A stretch of 64,000 bases of DNA from Oligoflexales bacterium (GCA_012840965.1 DUVQ01000009.1:1-64000); one strand, 5' to 3'; numbered from the stretch's first letter, positions 9,188 through 18,625 are shown. Numbers and translations are program-made. The notes: generated by a model not told the origin, from the letters alone.

Positions 9188-9226
9188 CTTTATCAAAACT
9201 TTTGAAAATTGGAAGTTTTGATAAAG
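9188..9226. repeat. Perfect 14-bp inverted repeat at the 5' side of DUF4143 gene 1
   Basis: CTTTATCAAAACTT at 9188-9201 and its exact complement at 9213-9226 are separated by 11 bases. It lies 27 bp upstream of the chosen start of DUF4143 ATPase 1, so it could be an operator, a transcript hairpin or an element end. The second DUF4143 gene also has a hairpin just upstream. Confidence 0.85.
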
Positions 9227-9265
9227 CTATACCCTTCTCGCCATAGACTCTGGGGGTTTCTTCTT

Positions 9266-9305
9266 TGCCCTGTCCCTGCCCCTGTCCCCGCCCCTGCCCC
9301 TGTCC
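9266..9305 (+). repeat. CCYGYC hexamer array B
   Basis: About 40 bp of CCTGTC/CCTGCC/CCCGCC units lie between the inverted repeat of DUF4143 gene 1 and the start of the small membrane protein gene. The complementary strand has five or more GGG runs. Read in frame it gives a Cys-Pro run at the front of an over-long reading frame from 9265. Confidence 0.85.
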
Positions 9306-9378
9306 TATACACATCCCCCAAAGATCCGTGATAATACCGCCAGCGCTACTTTGCGCCTGTCACAAAATGGAGCGTCAC

Positions 9379-9801
9379 ATGGATACCTCTCAAAACATCG
9401 AACGCAAATTCAAAGGTGCCCAAATCATTTGGCTGGCTCTAGCTCTTGCGACAGTATCCTATCTGGTCATGGCTTTTTTGGCTTTCAAACAAACCAGCAT
9501 CCAACTGACCAAAGTGACCAATCCACTTGTGATGACTGGCTTTTTTGGAGCCGTAGCTGGCGGATTAATTTTTCGCAAAATACACCAGCTGAAACCAGGC
9601 AGCCAACCGCCATCCACCGATGAAGAGACCAAAGGTGACAAACCAATCACCCTAATGATCGTCGCATGGGTGCTCTTTGAACTCTCCAGCGTCATGGGCC
9701 TGATTATCCACATCCAAGGCGGCAAAGGCTGGCCCCTAATGGCAATGGGACTGGCCTTGATTCTAATTCACCCACCGAAGAGGAAGTTTTTTGAAGGCTA
9801 G
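9379..9801 (+). CDS. Small four-helix integral membrane protein
   Basis: I do not recognise this 140-residue protein. It has four hydrophobic segments: IIWLALALATVSYLVMAFLAF, a second around NPLVMTGFFGAVAGGLIF, a third around TLMIVAWVLFELSSVMGLII, and a fourth around WPLMAMGLALILI. The start at 9379 is chosen because GGAG lies at 9369-9372; upstream codons in the same frame translate the hexamer array and are unlikely to be coding. The gene is framed by hexamer arrays B and C and lies between the two DUF4143 ATPase genes, on the opposite strand to both. It may be a resident gene around which accessory DNA has accumulated. Confidence 0.7.
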   Translation: MDTSQNIERKFKGAQIIWLALALATVSYLVMAFLAFKQTSIQLTKVTNPLVMTGFFGAVAGGLIFRKIHQLKPGSQPPSTDEETKGDKPITLMIVAWVLFELSSVMGLIIHIQGGKGWPLMAMGLALILIHPPKRKFFEG

Positions 9802-9813
9802 CACTGGAAGAGC

Positions 9814-9860
9814 CGGAGGCAGGGAAGGGGACAGGGAGCAGGGACAGGGACAGGAACAGG
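9814..9860 (-). repeat. CCYGYC hexamer array C (G-rich strand shown)
   Basis: On the given strand this reads as GRCRGG units (GGCAGG, GACAGG, GAGCAGG variants) with at least four GGG runs. It begins 12 bp after the stop of the small membrane protein gene and is inverted relative to array B, so the two arrays bracket one gene. Confidence 0.85.
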
Positions 9861-9917
9861 TCTAAGCTGGTGAAGTTGATTAAATGCTGAGAAGATGATT
9901 CCGATAAAAGGAGATCA

Positions 9918-11132
9918 TCAAAGCATCCCTATCGGGATAACTATTTTGTTTGCATCAAGCGGGTATTGCTGAGAAGAAAGGCATATTACCGCACCGGTTC
10001 CGATATTATCGGAAAGCGATTCCATTACACTGAAGTTTCTGATTGCCGTTTTTCCGGGATCGGCGCTTTTCTTTATTTCGACAGGAAACAGTCTTCCGTT
10101 TCTCTCTATTATGAGATCTATTTCCTTGCCGTTGTTGTCCCTATAGTATGTGAGACGACTTCTGATATCCAGACCGGCATTTGCATATTGCTTAATTATC
10201 TCTGAAACAACATATGTCTCAAACATAGCTCCGGCCATTGCGGACCTTTCCAATACACGGGGGTCGTTCCACAGACTGAGATAACATGCAAGACCGGTAT
10301 CCATGAAATACAGTTTTGGCCGCTTTATGATTCGTTTTATCGTATTACCTGAGAAAGCTTGAATGAGACAGACAATTCCGGAATTAATCAATATAGACAT
10401 CCAATTGTCTGCGGTTTTCGAATCGATGCCGACATCTCTTCCTATATCGGACAGGTTTAATTCTTGCCCGGTTCTTGCCGCAGCACAGGAAACAAACTTT
10501 AGAAATTTTGACTCGTTTTTTAATTCGAGCAAATCCCTTATGTCCCGCTCTATATATGTCTGCATATACGCATTGAAATACGCTTCTGGACTTAATTCCG
10601 GGTCTACAACTAATTGCGGCATACTTCCTCTGAATATCCGGTCGAAAACAGTGATTACAGTTTCTTTGCTCTTTTCAATGTGAGTATTTGAAGGGAGAAA
10701 CGGGACTTCAGGTTTTGCGTATACTTCCGAACGGCTGAATCCAAACAGGGAAAGCAGTCCAACTCTACCGGCTAATGACTCGCTGACATTCTTCATCATT
10801 CTAAACATTTGCGAACCTGTAAGATAATATTGGCCTGGTTTTCTGTTTTCATCGACTTGGATTTTTATGTACACAAGAAGTTCCGGCGCATATTGTATTT
10901 CATCGATTATCACCGGTGTCTGATATTGTTGAAGAAAGAGCTCAGGGTCGTTTTTCGCCAGATTTCGTATTCTCGGATAGTCCAAAGTAACATAAGTAAC
11001 ATTCTCTCGCGATCCGAAAGTTTCTTTTACCAATGTGGTCTTACCGGTCTGTCTCGCTCCTGAAACGACAACTACGGGGAAATGGGCAGCCAAGTATTTT
11101 AGTTGAGATTCAATTTTACGCTCTATATACAT
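9918..11132 (-). CDS. AAA_14/DUF4143 family ATPase 2
   Basis: This 404-residue protein is a second AAA_14 plus DUF4143 ATPase, clearly diverged from the first. Walker A is GARQTGKTTLV at about 25-35, Walker B is PVIIDEIQYAPELL, and YYLTGSQMF follows. The C-terminus has EIDLIIERNGRLFPVEIKKS, a good match to a PD-(D/E)XK nuclease-like core with Asp and the Glu-x-Lys pair. Its codon use and AT content differ from the neighbouring biosynthetic genes, which suggests separate acquisition. A hairpin lies upstream of its start. Two such ATPases of different lineage within 3.3 kb point to a spot that accepts foreign DNA. Confidence 0.9.
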   Translation of the reverse strand: MYIERKIESQLKYLAAHFPVVVVSGARQTGKTTLVKETFGSRENVTYVTLDYPRIRNLAKNDPELFLQQYQTPVIIDEIQYAPELLVYIKIQVDENRKPGQYYLTGSQMFRMMKNVSESLAGRVGLLSLFGFSRSEVYAKPEVPFLPSNTHIEKSKETVITVFDRIFRGSMPQLVVDPELSPEAYFNAYMQTYIERDIRDLLELKNESKFLKFVSCAAARTGQELNLSDIGRDVGIDSKTADNWMSILINSGIVCLIQAFSGNTIKRIIKRPKLYFMDTGLACYLSLWNDPRVLERSAMAGAMFETYVVSEIIKQYANAGLDIRSRLTYYRDNNGKEIDLIIERNGRLFPVEIKKSADPGKTAIRNFSVMESLSDNIGTGAVICLSSQQYPLDANKIVIPIGML

Positions 11133-11184
11133 GAGTGAGCCTCCTTATACGCCTAAGTTATAGTGTAAAACGGAAGCCGAATCA

Positions 11185-11217
11185 ATACATTTTCGGAGTG
11201 GCGCTCCAAAAATGTAT
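11185..11217. repeat. Hairpin upstream of DUF4143 gene 2
   Basis: ATACATTTTCGGAG at 11185-11198 pairs with CTCCAAAAATGTAT at 11204-11217, with one mismatch and a five-base loop. It lies 52 bp upstream of the second DUF4143 start. It has no T-run typical of a terminator on either strand, so an operator, attenuator or element end is more likely. Confidence 0.75.
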
Positions 11218-11342
11218 ACTTTTATTTCAGTTGGATATTCCTTTGTCCCATGGTACATTTCCCGCGCTTTTGAAACCGGCTTGCTGCTTTGGTGGGCCTG
11301 TTTGGTCATGGTTGTAAAACCTGTGAAAATAATGGTGGAAAA

Positions 11343-12590
11343 ATGGAAAAACTAGCGCTGTTTGGTGGCACTCCTGTCAGAGAGGGCGGATTTGCACCCT
11401 GGCCTCAGTATGATGAGCGGGAAAAAGAATACTTGCTTAAGGCTCTTGAATCGCGTCGTTGGGGTGGATATCCATATCCGTCTCCCTTGTCTCTTGAATT
11501 TGGGCGACGATTTGCAGAGTACCACGGTGCCAAATATTGTCTCCCAGCCGCTAACGGTACGGTAACCTTGGAAATTGCTCTGCATGCAGCTGGTCTAAAA
11601 GCTGGCGATGAAGTCATCGTTCCGGCCATCACCTTTGCGGCAACTGCCGCCGCGGCAGTCCGCCAAAACGGCGTACCAGTGTTTGTCGACATTGAAGAGC
11701 GCAACTACTGCATGGACCCAGACGCCTTTGAAGCGGCAATCACGCCAAAAACCAAGGCAGTAATTCCAGTGCATCTCGGCGCATCAATCGCTGACATGGA
11801 CCGGATCATGGAAATCGCCAAAAAGCACAACCTGATTGTTATCGAAGACTGTGCACACGCCCATGGTGCCCAATGGAAGGGCCAAGGCGTTGGATCTATT
11901 GGCGATTTAGGCTCTTTTAGCTTCCAATCCTCCAAACTGATGACCTCTGGCGAAGGTGGCTGCATCACGACTAATGACGATATTTTGCGCCAAAAGGTGA
12001 TGAGCTTGATTAACTGCGGACGCAAAGGTCCTGGCTACGACGGCTATGAAGGGCAGTTGTTTACTGGCAACTACCGGCTGTCTGAGCTGCAAATAGCCGT
12101 TTTAATGGGCCAAATGGACCGCCTTGACGAGGTCACCAAGGCTAGAGCCGAGATGCATGACTACTTCAAAAAAGTGCTCCACTCTGAAGTTAAGGGCCTG
12201 ACTGTGTTGGAAACAGACCCAAGGACCACCAGAAAGTCGGCTTACCAGACCATCATGAAGTACAACAGCGAGGCCTTTGCTGGCGTTCACCGTGATCGTT
12301 TCTTGGAAGCCCTTGAAAAAGAAGGCGTCGAGCTGGACGGGGAATTCTATACCCCCTTGTACCACGAGCCGATTATGAACGCCCTTTCTGACGAATATCC
12401 TGCATTACGTGACCGCTATGGCGAGGGAATCTTGTTCAACAAGGACATTTCCTGCCCAGTAGCCGAAAAGATGTCGTATGAGCAGGGAATCTGGATGCAC
12501 TATTCCTATCTGTCGGGAACGAAAAAGGATGTTGAAGACATTGTGGCAGCAATAGCAAAGGTCCAACGTCTGGCCAGCGATTTGCGTTAA
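11343..12590 (+). CDS. DegT/DnrJ/EryC1 family PLP aminotransferase
   Basis: This protein of 415 residues is a sugar or cyclitol aminotransferase of the DegT/DnrJ/EryC1 family. The Schiff-base lysine is Lys198 in GSFSFQSSKLMTSGEGG, and the PLP aspartate is in IVIEDCAHAHGA (Asp at about 169). The N-terminus GGTPVREGGFAPWPQYDEREKEYLLKALES resembles the branch that includes L-glutamine:scyllo-inosose aminotransferase. The start at 11343 is chosen over 11289 because the family begins at KLALFGG. It is followed 69 bp later by a Gfo/Idh/MocA dehydrogenase, so the pair could oxidise a sugar or inositol hydroxyl and then aminate the ketone. The substrate is inferred only. Confidence 0.88.
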   Translation: MEKLALFGGTPVREGGFAPWPQYDEREKEYLLKALESRRWGGYPYPSPLSLEFGRRFAEYHGAKYCLPAANGTVTLEIALHAAGLKAGDEVIVPAITFAATAAAAVRQNGVPVFVDIEERNYCMDPDAFEAAITPKTKAVIPVHLGASIADMDRIMEIAKKHNLIVIEDCAHAHGAQWKGQGVGSIGDLGSFSFQSSKLMTSGEGGCITTNDDILRQKVMSLINCGRKGPGYDGYEGQLFTGNYRLSELQIAVLMGQMDRLDEVTKARAEMHDYFKKVLHSEVKGLTVLETDPRTTRKSAYQTIMKYNSEAFAGVHRDRFLEALEKEGVELDGEFYTPLYHEPIMNALSDEYPALRDRYGEGILFNKDISCPVAEKMSYEQGIWMHYSYLSGTKKDVEDIVAAIAKVQRLASDLR

Positions 12591-12659
12591 GATCCTGGCT
12601 GATGGCCGCACCCAAAAGCTGCTCAATCACTGTTTTCGATAAGTAATCTGGAGGCTGAT

Positions 12660-13760
12660 ATGGAAACATTACGCTTTGGTTTGATAGGCGCCGGATTCAT
12701 CTCTAAGACACACTTGGATGCCTTGAGAACCATCCCAAACGTTGAGGTTGTTGCGATTGCCGACCTTGACGTTGAAAGGGGCACAAAGTTCGCTAACGAC
12801 TATGGCGTGCCAAAGTTTTACCCATCCCACAAGGCGATGCTTGAGGACCCAGCCGTTGATGGTGTGGTGATTGGGATACCAAACAAATTCCACGCTCCAG
12901 TTGCAATTGACGCGCTAAATGCTGGTCGCCATGTCATCTGTGAAAAGCCGCTGGCGCTTACGATTGATGACGCCGAGGCAATGATTAACCTGGCGAAAGA
13001 AAAAGGATTAGTGCTTGGATACGCTGAGGAACTGTGCTTTGCTCCAAAGTTTGTCAGGGCCAAGCAATTGATGGAGACCGGCGGCATCGGAAAGCCATAC
13101 CTACTGCGCCAATGTGAAAAGCACGCTGGCCCCTATTCACCATGGTTTTGGCAGCCAGAACTGGCTGGCGGCGGAATCTTGATGGACATGGGCTGTCATT
13201 CGATTGAATGTATCCGCTGGGCGCTTGGTAAGCCCAAAGTCAAATCAGTTCTCGCGCACATGGGAACTTATCTGCACAAGGATGAGACCAAACAAGAAGA
13301 CCACGTGATAATCATTATGGAATTTGAAGATGGCACCATTGGCCAAGCCGAATCCTCTTGGGCCTTGAAAGGCGGGATGGACAGCACCCTCGAAATCTTT
13401 GGCACCGAAGGCGTTATTTATGCCGACCTTTTAAAGGGCAGTTCGCTTAAGACTTTTTCGGAAAAGGGCTTTCCAGGGGAAGATGATTCCCAAGGATGGG
13501 CTCACCCAGATTTTGAATGGCTATGGAACAATGGTTATCCCCAAGAAGACAAGCACTTTGTTGACTGCATGAGAACGGGCAAAACCCCAATTGAGTCTGG
13601 CATTGACGGGCTGGAAGTACTTGAAATCATGTTGGCAGCCTATCACTCCGCCGGCATCGGCCAAAAAGTCAACCTGCCATTTAGACCCAGAGACGTCAAG
13701 GTACCTGTTGACTTGTGGATAAACCCACGTCCAGAACTTGGCGTCGGCCCGATTCCATAA
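12660..13760 (+). CDS. Gfo/Idh/MocA family NAD(P)-dependent oxidoreductase
   Basis: This 366-residue protein has the N-terminal Rossmann motif GLIGAGFISKTH (residues 7-18), the family EKP motif in CEKPLALT (about 94-101), and MDMGCHSIECIRW for the conserved histidine near 175. Members oxidise or reduce sugars and inositols at one hydroxyl. CTGGAGG precedes the ATG. It probably works with the DegT aminotransferase in one two-step modification. No third pathway gene, such as a kinase or glycosyltransferase, is next to them. The family is certain and the substrate unknown. Confidence 0.9.
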   Translation: METLRFGLIGAGFISKTHLDALRTIPNVEVVAIADLDVERGTKFANDYGVPKFYPSHKAMLEDPAVDGVVIGIPNKFHAPVAIDALNAGRHVICEKPLALTIDDAEAMINLAKEKGLVLGYAEELCFAPKFVRAKQLMETGGIGKPYLLRQCEKHAGPYSPWFWQPELAGGGILMDMGCHSIECIRWALGKPKVKSVLAHMGTYLHKDETKQEDHVIIIMEFEDGTIGQAESSWALKGGMDSTLEIFGTEGVIYADLLKGSSLKTFSEKGFPGEDDSQGWAHPDFEWLWNNGYPQEDKHFVDCMRTGKTPIESGIDGLEVLEIMLAAYHSAGIGQKVNLPFRPRDVKVPVDLWINPRPELGVGPIP

Positions 13761-13885
13761 ATTGTTTTTCAGGTCGACCTAAAACCGACGTCTAATCAAT
13801 GCCTAATTGTTTTTGGGCTGAGGCTCTTTTCAACTCGTTCACCTTGTGATAGGGTTTTGCCACCTGTTTTCTGGGGATCGGATAG

Positions 13886-14377
13886 ATGGACCTCAAGGCT
13901 AGGTTGGATCAGATGGCCGCAGGGCGTGCCCGTGAGCGCCATCAGGGGAAACGTCGTTCTCGGACTATCGCCGCAAGGCGCCTGGGACGCGTCGATTTCT
14001 CGGATGGCATTCAGTGGGATGAGGAACTGGAAGCTCTACGTCCTAAAACTAGGGCTGATTGTAAAGATGGGGAACGTCCATGTCCTTGGGTGGGGTGTAA
14101 GTACCATCTTTGGATGGATGTGAATCCTAAAACAGGGTCAATCAAAATTAATTTTCCGGACATTGAACCAGACGAGATGGCTATTTCGTGCGTGCTCGAT
14201 GTTGCAGACATGGGTCCTGTAACCCTTGAGGAAGTTGGACAAATCATGAATCTGACCAGGGAGCGCATTCGCCAATTGGAAGCCGGCGCCTCCGAAAAGA
14301 TACGGACAACCAAGCTCGCTGTGGAGTATCGCGAGTATTCGATCGAGGGAAAGTCTTACCGCCGAGACCCTACCTAA
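13886..14377 (+). CDS. Orphan sigma70 region 4-like DNA-binding protein
   Basis: This 163-residue protein has a helix-turn-helix close to sigma70 region 4: [31 protein letters not shown] at about 113-143. No region 2 (core-binding, -10 recognition) is present, so it is not a complete sigma factor. An N-terminal basic stretch ([11 protein letters not shown]) and a central [13 protein letters not shown] with a Cys-x4-Cys pair precede the helix-turn-helix. It may bind -35-like elements or modulate a holoenzyme; similar short proteins are found in deltaproteobacterial genomes, but I know of no defined role. The next gene starts about 90 bp downstream on the same strand. Confidence 0.65.
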   Translation: MDLKARLDQMAAGRARERHQGKRRSRTIAARRLGRVDFSDGIQWDEELEALRPKTRADCKDGERPCPWVGCKYHLWMDVNPKTGSIKINFPDIEPDEMAISCVLDVADMGPVTLEEVGQIMNLTRERIRQLEAGASEKIRTTKLAVEYREYSIEGKSYRRDPT

Positions 14378-14413
14378 ACACTAAACTTAGTCGTCTATTA
14401 CAGACCACTTACC

Positions 14414-17400
14414 TTGAAAGCATTCGTGCAGCCTAGTATAATTGCGAGGCTTTTGTTGGGGGCGTTCGTGTATCTGAAAACCAGATATTTCCTTGTATAT
14501 TCCATGATTTTGGCTTTCATGGCTTGCTCCGGTGGTGGGGAGCATGATGTTGATATTGTCAGACCAGGCGATTCAGGCAAGCAAGACCTGATGGAGGACA
14601 GCGAAATCCCCGTAGTTATACCTGATGATGGTCGTCCAGACACGCCACCTGACCCAGACGTTGAGGCCGATACAGATGACTGTGACGACTGCCTAGATGC
14701 CTTCGATGCCCATGATGAAACTGGCACCATCGAAGAAGGAACACCTGGGGCCCCATGCAGCGAAAACGACGAATGCCATTCTGGATTTTGTATCGACTCA
14801 CCCGGCGGGCGGGTCTGTGCCCGACTATGCGACTCTTCAACCGCCTGCCCAGATGGGACGCGATGTTTACAGGTCCAAGGTGAACCCGACGTTATGTATG
14901 CCTGCGTGTATCTCTTCACCCGCCTTTGTCTGCCTTGTAATTCTGATATCTCGTGTGTAACCCCACTAGCTGTCGGGGCGCCAGCCTGTATGGGCGATGA
15001 TGACGGGTGGTTTTGCGGCTCTCCTTGTGCAAGTGATGAAGACTGCCCCTCGACGCATCATTGCAGACTTGGAAAATCTATAGACAACGTTAACACTAGG
15101 CAGTGCGTACCAAAAAGTGGCACTTGCCCCTGTACTCAAAGGGCCGTCGATGAAGGAATAAGAACTGCGTGCGCCATATCGAATGAGTTCGGCCGGTGCC
15201 CAGGAGAGCGTTATTGCCTTGATACGGGCCTTTCTGAGTGCTCGGCAATGATTCCAGTAGCCGAAATCTGTGATGGAATCGACAATGATTGCAACGGCAT
15301 TACAGACGACGTTGAACCTGTGGCATGCATGATAACTAACCGCTGGGGTTCATGCCCTGGTACAGCTAGGTGCTTAAATGGCAAGGACGATTGCTACGGA
15401 ATCCCGCCTGAAAGGGAGGTTTGCAATGGAATCGACGACAACTGTGATGGACGGACCGACGAACAAGGTGCCATCGGCTGCATCAACTATCACAAGGATC
15501 AGGACCAAGATGGCTACGGTTTAAGAGATGACGCCAAATGCCTCTGTGGGCCTGAATATCCATACACCGCAACTCCTAGAACAGATCGGGATTATGACTG
15601 CGATGACAATAACGCCAATGTCCATCCAAACGCGGTGGAAATCTGCAATGGCATAGATGACAACTGTGACCAACGAATCGACGAGGAAAACGCACAAGGA
15701 TGCGAGATTTTCTATCGAGACCTAGACATGGATGGCTACGGTTTAAGCACTGATTTTCGTTGCCTTTGCGCTGGCAAGGGGTCTTACACGGCCACATTGG
15801 ATGGGGACTGCGATGACACCAATAACAAGGTGTATCCTGGTGCCATCGAACGCTGTAATGGTATAGACGACAACTGCGACGGACGTACGGACCCAGAGGG
15901 TTCTGCCGACTGCCAGCCATACTACTATGACGGGGATAGGGACGGCTACGGGACCGCTTCCAGACCTTCCAAATGCCTTTGTGGGCCTGAGTATTCCAGC
16001 CGATACACTAGTCTCAACTCGAACGACTGTGATGACACCAACGCCGAGATTAACCCTGCAAGACCAGAGATCTGTGGTGACGGCATCGACAACAACTGCA
16101 ACGGCCAGACTGACGAAGACAACGCCCAAGGTTGTATCCTTCGCTATGAAGACAATGATGGCGACGGCTACGGAACTGGAAGTGGCTTGTGTATTTGCGG
16201 CCTGCGCCCACCCTACACAGCTGACGTTGGTGGCGACTGTAATGATCTTAATAGAAACATCAACCCTGGCAAACCAGAGCTTTGTGGGGATGGCATTGAT
16301 AACAATTGCAACGGGGACACCGACGAAGAAGGAGCTGTTGGCTGTGTCGACAGGTACTACGATTTTGACGGTGATGGCTACGGTGTTGGTGCCCCAAGAT
16401 GTCTATGTGCCGACGAGGGTTACTATACCGCCCTCGAAGGAGGAGATTGTGATGATCACGAATCGTCGCTGAACCCAGGTCAACCAGAATTATGTTTCGA
16501 CGGCATTGATAACAACTGCAATGGCAAGACTGATGAAGAAGGGGCCCAGGGATGTGAGATTTATTACGCTGATCGTGACAACGACGGTTATGGAAACCCT
16601 TCGGATTCCAAGTGTCTATGCAGCCCAACGGACGTTTATACATCCCGTAACAACCGGGATTGTGATGACACAAACAAAGATGTAAACCCCGATATGCCAG
16701 AACTATGTGGTGATAACATCGACAACAACTGTAACGGCAAAACTGATGAAGAAGGGGCTCAAGGGTGTGTGGACTTCTACTATGATGGGGATGGCGACAA
16801 TTATGGCGCCCTTGGTTCCACACCGCGATGCCTATGTGGGCCTGACGTGGCTGGAAAGTTCACGGCCACACTAGAAGGCGACTGTAACGACTCAAACCCG
16901 GCCATCAATCCTGGAGCCCGGGAAATCTGTGAACCAGAGGGGGTGCCACCTGTTGACGACAACTGTAATGGCCTGTTGAACGAAGAAAACGCGGTCGGCT
17001 GTGTCAGCTACTACTATGACGGTGATGGTGACGGTCGTGGCTCCAACCCAGACCAGCCAAAGTGCTTCTGCCGTGGAGGCAACCCAGCTATTAAATACAC
17101 CAGCCTCTATTCCGATGACTGTAACGACAATGACCCTGAAATGGCGCCGGGCCTTGAAGAAAAGTGTGATGGCAAGGACAACGATTGCGACGGTTTCACG
17201 GATGAAGAAGGAGCTATTGGTTGCGACATTTACTATAAAGATCACGACCAAGATGGCTACGGTAACGATATCGACTTCAAGTGTCTTTGCTCGCCAGACC
17301 TGCTCAACCGTTACACAGCCACCGAGGCCGGAGACTGCGACGACGAAAACAGCGCGATTCATCCAGGGGCCTCAGTCTGTGGCATAGACGCTGACTGCGA

Positions 17401-18625
17401 TGGCAATTTCCTTGACCCAGGCGAAGAGTGTGATGATGGCAACACCATCGCTTGGGACGGTTGCACCAACTGCCAAATAACCGAGTTCAGAGTCAACTAC
17501 AACGCATCTATGGACCAGTGGATGCCAGCGGTTGCACCTGTTGCTAACGGCAACTATGCGGTAATTTTCCAGTCCTGGCAGGCATTGAAGGATGAAGAGA
17601 TTGCCTTGAGATTTGTTGACGCCACTGGAAAACCCCAAGGAAACAATGACATATGGGTAAACTCGTTTAAAGACAATCCACAAACAGCACCCCATATTGC
17701 GGTGTTACCAAATGGAAACTTGGTTGCGGTATGGGAATCAACCGGCCAGGATAGCCAAGGTAAGGCTGTGATTTTACAAAGGTTAACGCCAACAGGAACC
17801 AAGATTGGTGGCGAGATACTCGTAAACTCCTTCACTCAGTACGATCAAAGACGTCCGTCGGTTGCGGCCCTCCCAGATAACGGATTTGTGGTGGTTTGGC
17901 AGTCCTATCTGCAAGATGGTGATAATAATGGGATAGTTGCCAGGCGCTTTAACGCGGATGGATCTTTTAATGGTAGTGAATTCGTGGTCAACCAGACAAC
18001 GGCTGGGGTCCAGGATTCTCCCAGAATTCTGGGCCTTGATGATGGAGGCTTCATCATTGTGTGGCGTTCTGCAGTAAGTCGCGGTCCTGGCGTTAGCGAC
18101 TACGATATATTCATGCGCCTCTACAACAATGAGGGGGCTGCTATAGGTGGTGAACAGCTTGTAAACACCACTACGACCAAGAATCAATCCAACCCCTCAA
18201 TAGCCCAGATTACCAATAATCAGTACGTGGTTGTTTGGGATTCAGAGGACCAAGACGGGTCTGGGCTTGGCATCTATGGGCAGCGTTTTACCCTTTATGG
18301 TACAGAACACGGCCCAGAGTTTAGGATAAACAGCACCACTATTAGCGATCAGGCCCAACCTGTCGTTGCTGGGTTCCCCTCCACAGGAAGGTGGGTTGTG
18401 TTGTGGCGCTCCAATGCTCAAGACGGTTCAGGCCAGGGGACCTACGCACAACGGTTTTACGGTCCTGCAGCTTATGCTGGCGAATTCAGGGTTCACGAGT
18501 TTACGACCAGTGACCAGTGGTACCCAGCTGCGGCATGCCATGCAGATCAATTCCTTGTGACCTGGTCCTCGTATGCACAGGACGGCTCAGGTTACGGGGT
18601 TTATGGCCGACTGTTTAGCTGGTGA
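14414..18625 (+). CDS. Giant MopE-like Cys/Asp-repeat surface lipoprotein with propeller domain
   Basis: This protein of up to 1403 residues is exported. The first codon of the longest frame is TTG at 14414. GTG at 14468, with a GGGGG run six bases upstream, gives a better signal peptide ending in the lipobox-like FMAC. After an Asp-rich linker and a Cys-rich stretch, ten repeats of the E-[IV/L]-C-x-[G/N]-IDxNC[DN]G-x-TDEE type follow, each with a DxDxDGYG calcium-type loop and a second Cys pair; this is the MopE-like putative metal-binding motif. The last 360 residues hold seven repeats of the form VVWxSxxQDGxxxGIxxQRF, which suggests a seven-bladed beta-propeller. A role in adhesion or metal binding at the cell surface is inferred. 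Confidence 0.85.
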   Translation: MKAFVQPSIIARLLLGAFVYLKTRYFLVYSMILAFMACSGGGEHDVDIVRPGDSGKQDLMEDSEIPVVIPDDGRPDTPPDPDVEADTDDCDDCLDAFDAHDETGTIEEGTPGAPCSENDECHSGFCIDSPGGRVCARLCDSSTACPDGTRCLQVQGEPDVMYACVYLFTRLCLPCNSDISCVTPLAVGAPACMGDDDGWFCGSPCASDEDCPSTHHCRLGKSIDNVNTRQCVPKSGTCPCTQRAVDEGIRTACAISNEFGRCPGERYCLDTGLSECSAMIPVAEICDGIDNDCNGITDDVEPVACMITNRWGSCPGTARCLNGKDDCYGIPPEREVCNGIDDNCDGRTDEQGAIGCINYHKDQDQDGYGLRDDAKCLCGPEYPYTATPRTDRDYDCDDNNANVHPNAVEICNGIDDNCDQRIDEENAQGCEIFYRDLDMDGYGLSTDFRCLCAGKGSYTATLDGDCDDTNNKVYPGAIERCNGIDDNCDGRTDPEGSADCQPYYYDGDRDGYGTASRPSKCLCGPEYSSRYTSLNSNDCDDTNAEINPARPEICGDGIDNNCNGQTDEDNAQGCILRYEDNDGDGYGTGSGLCICGLRPPYTADVGGDCNDLNRNINPGKPELCGDGIDNNCNGDTDEEGAVGCVDRYYDFDGDGYGVGAPRCLCADEGYYTALEGGDCDDHESSLNPGQPELCFDGIDNNCNGKTDEEGAQGCEIYYADRDNDGYGNPSDSKCLCSPTDVYTSRNNRDCDDTNKDVNPDMPELCGDNIDNNCNGKTDEEGAQGCVDFYYDGDGDNYGALGSTPRCLCGPDVAGKFTATLEGDCNDSNPAINPGAREICEPEGVPPVDDNCNGLLNEENAVGCVSYYYDGDGDGRGSNPDQPKCFCRGGNPAIKYTSLYSDDCNDNDPEMAPGLEEKCDGKDNDCDGFTDEEGAIGCDIYYKDHDQDGYGNDIDFKCLCSPDLLNRYTATEAGDCDDENSAIHPGASVCGIDADCDGNFLDPGEECDDGNTIAWDGCTNCQITEFRVNYNASMDQWMPAVAPVANGNYAVIFQSWQALKDEEIALRFVDATGKPQGNNDIWVNSFKDNPQTAPHIAVLPNGNLVAVWESTGQDSQGKAVILQRLTPTGTKIGGEILVNSFTQYDQRRPSVAALPDNGFVVVWQSYLQDGDNNGIVARRFNADGSFNGSEFVVNQTTAGVQDSPRILGLDDGGFIIVWRSAVSRGPGVSDYDIFMRLYNNEGAAIGGEQLVNTTTTKNQSNPSIAQITNNQYVVVWDSEDQDGSGLGIYGQRFTLYGTEHGPEFRINSTTISDQAQPVVAGFPSTGRWVVLWRSNAQDGSGQGTYAQRFYGPAAYAGEFRVHEFTTSDQWYPAAACHADQFLVTWSSYAQDGSGYGVYGRLFSW

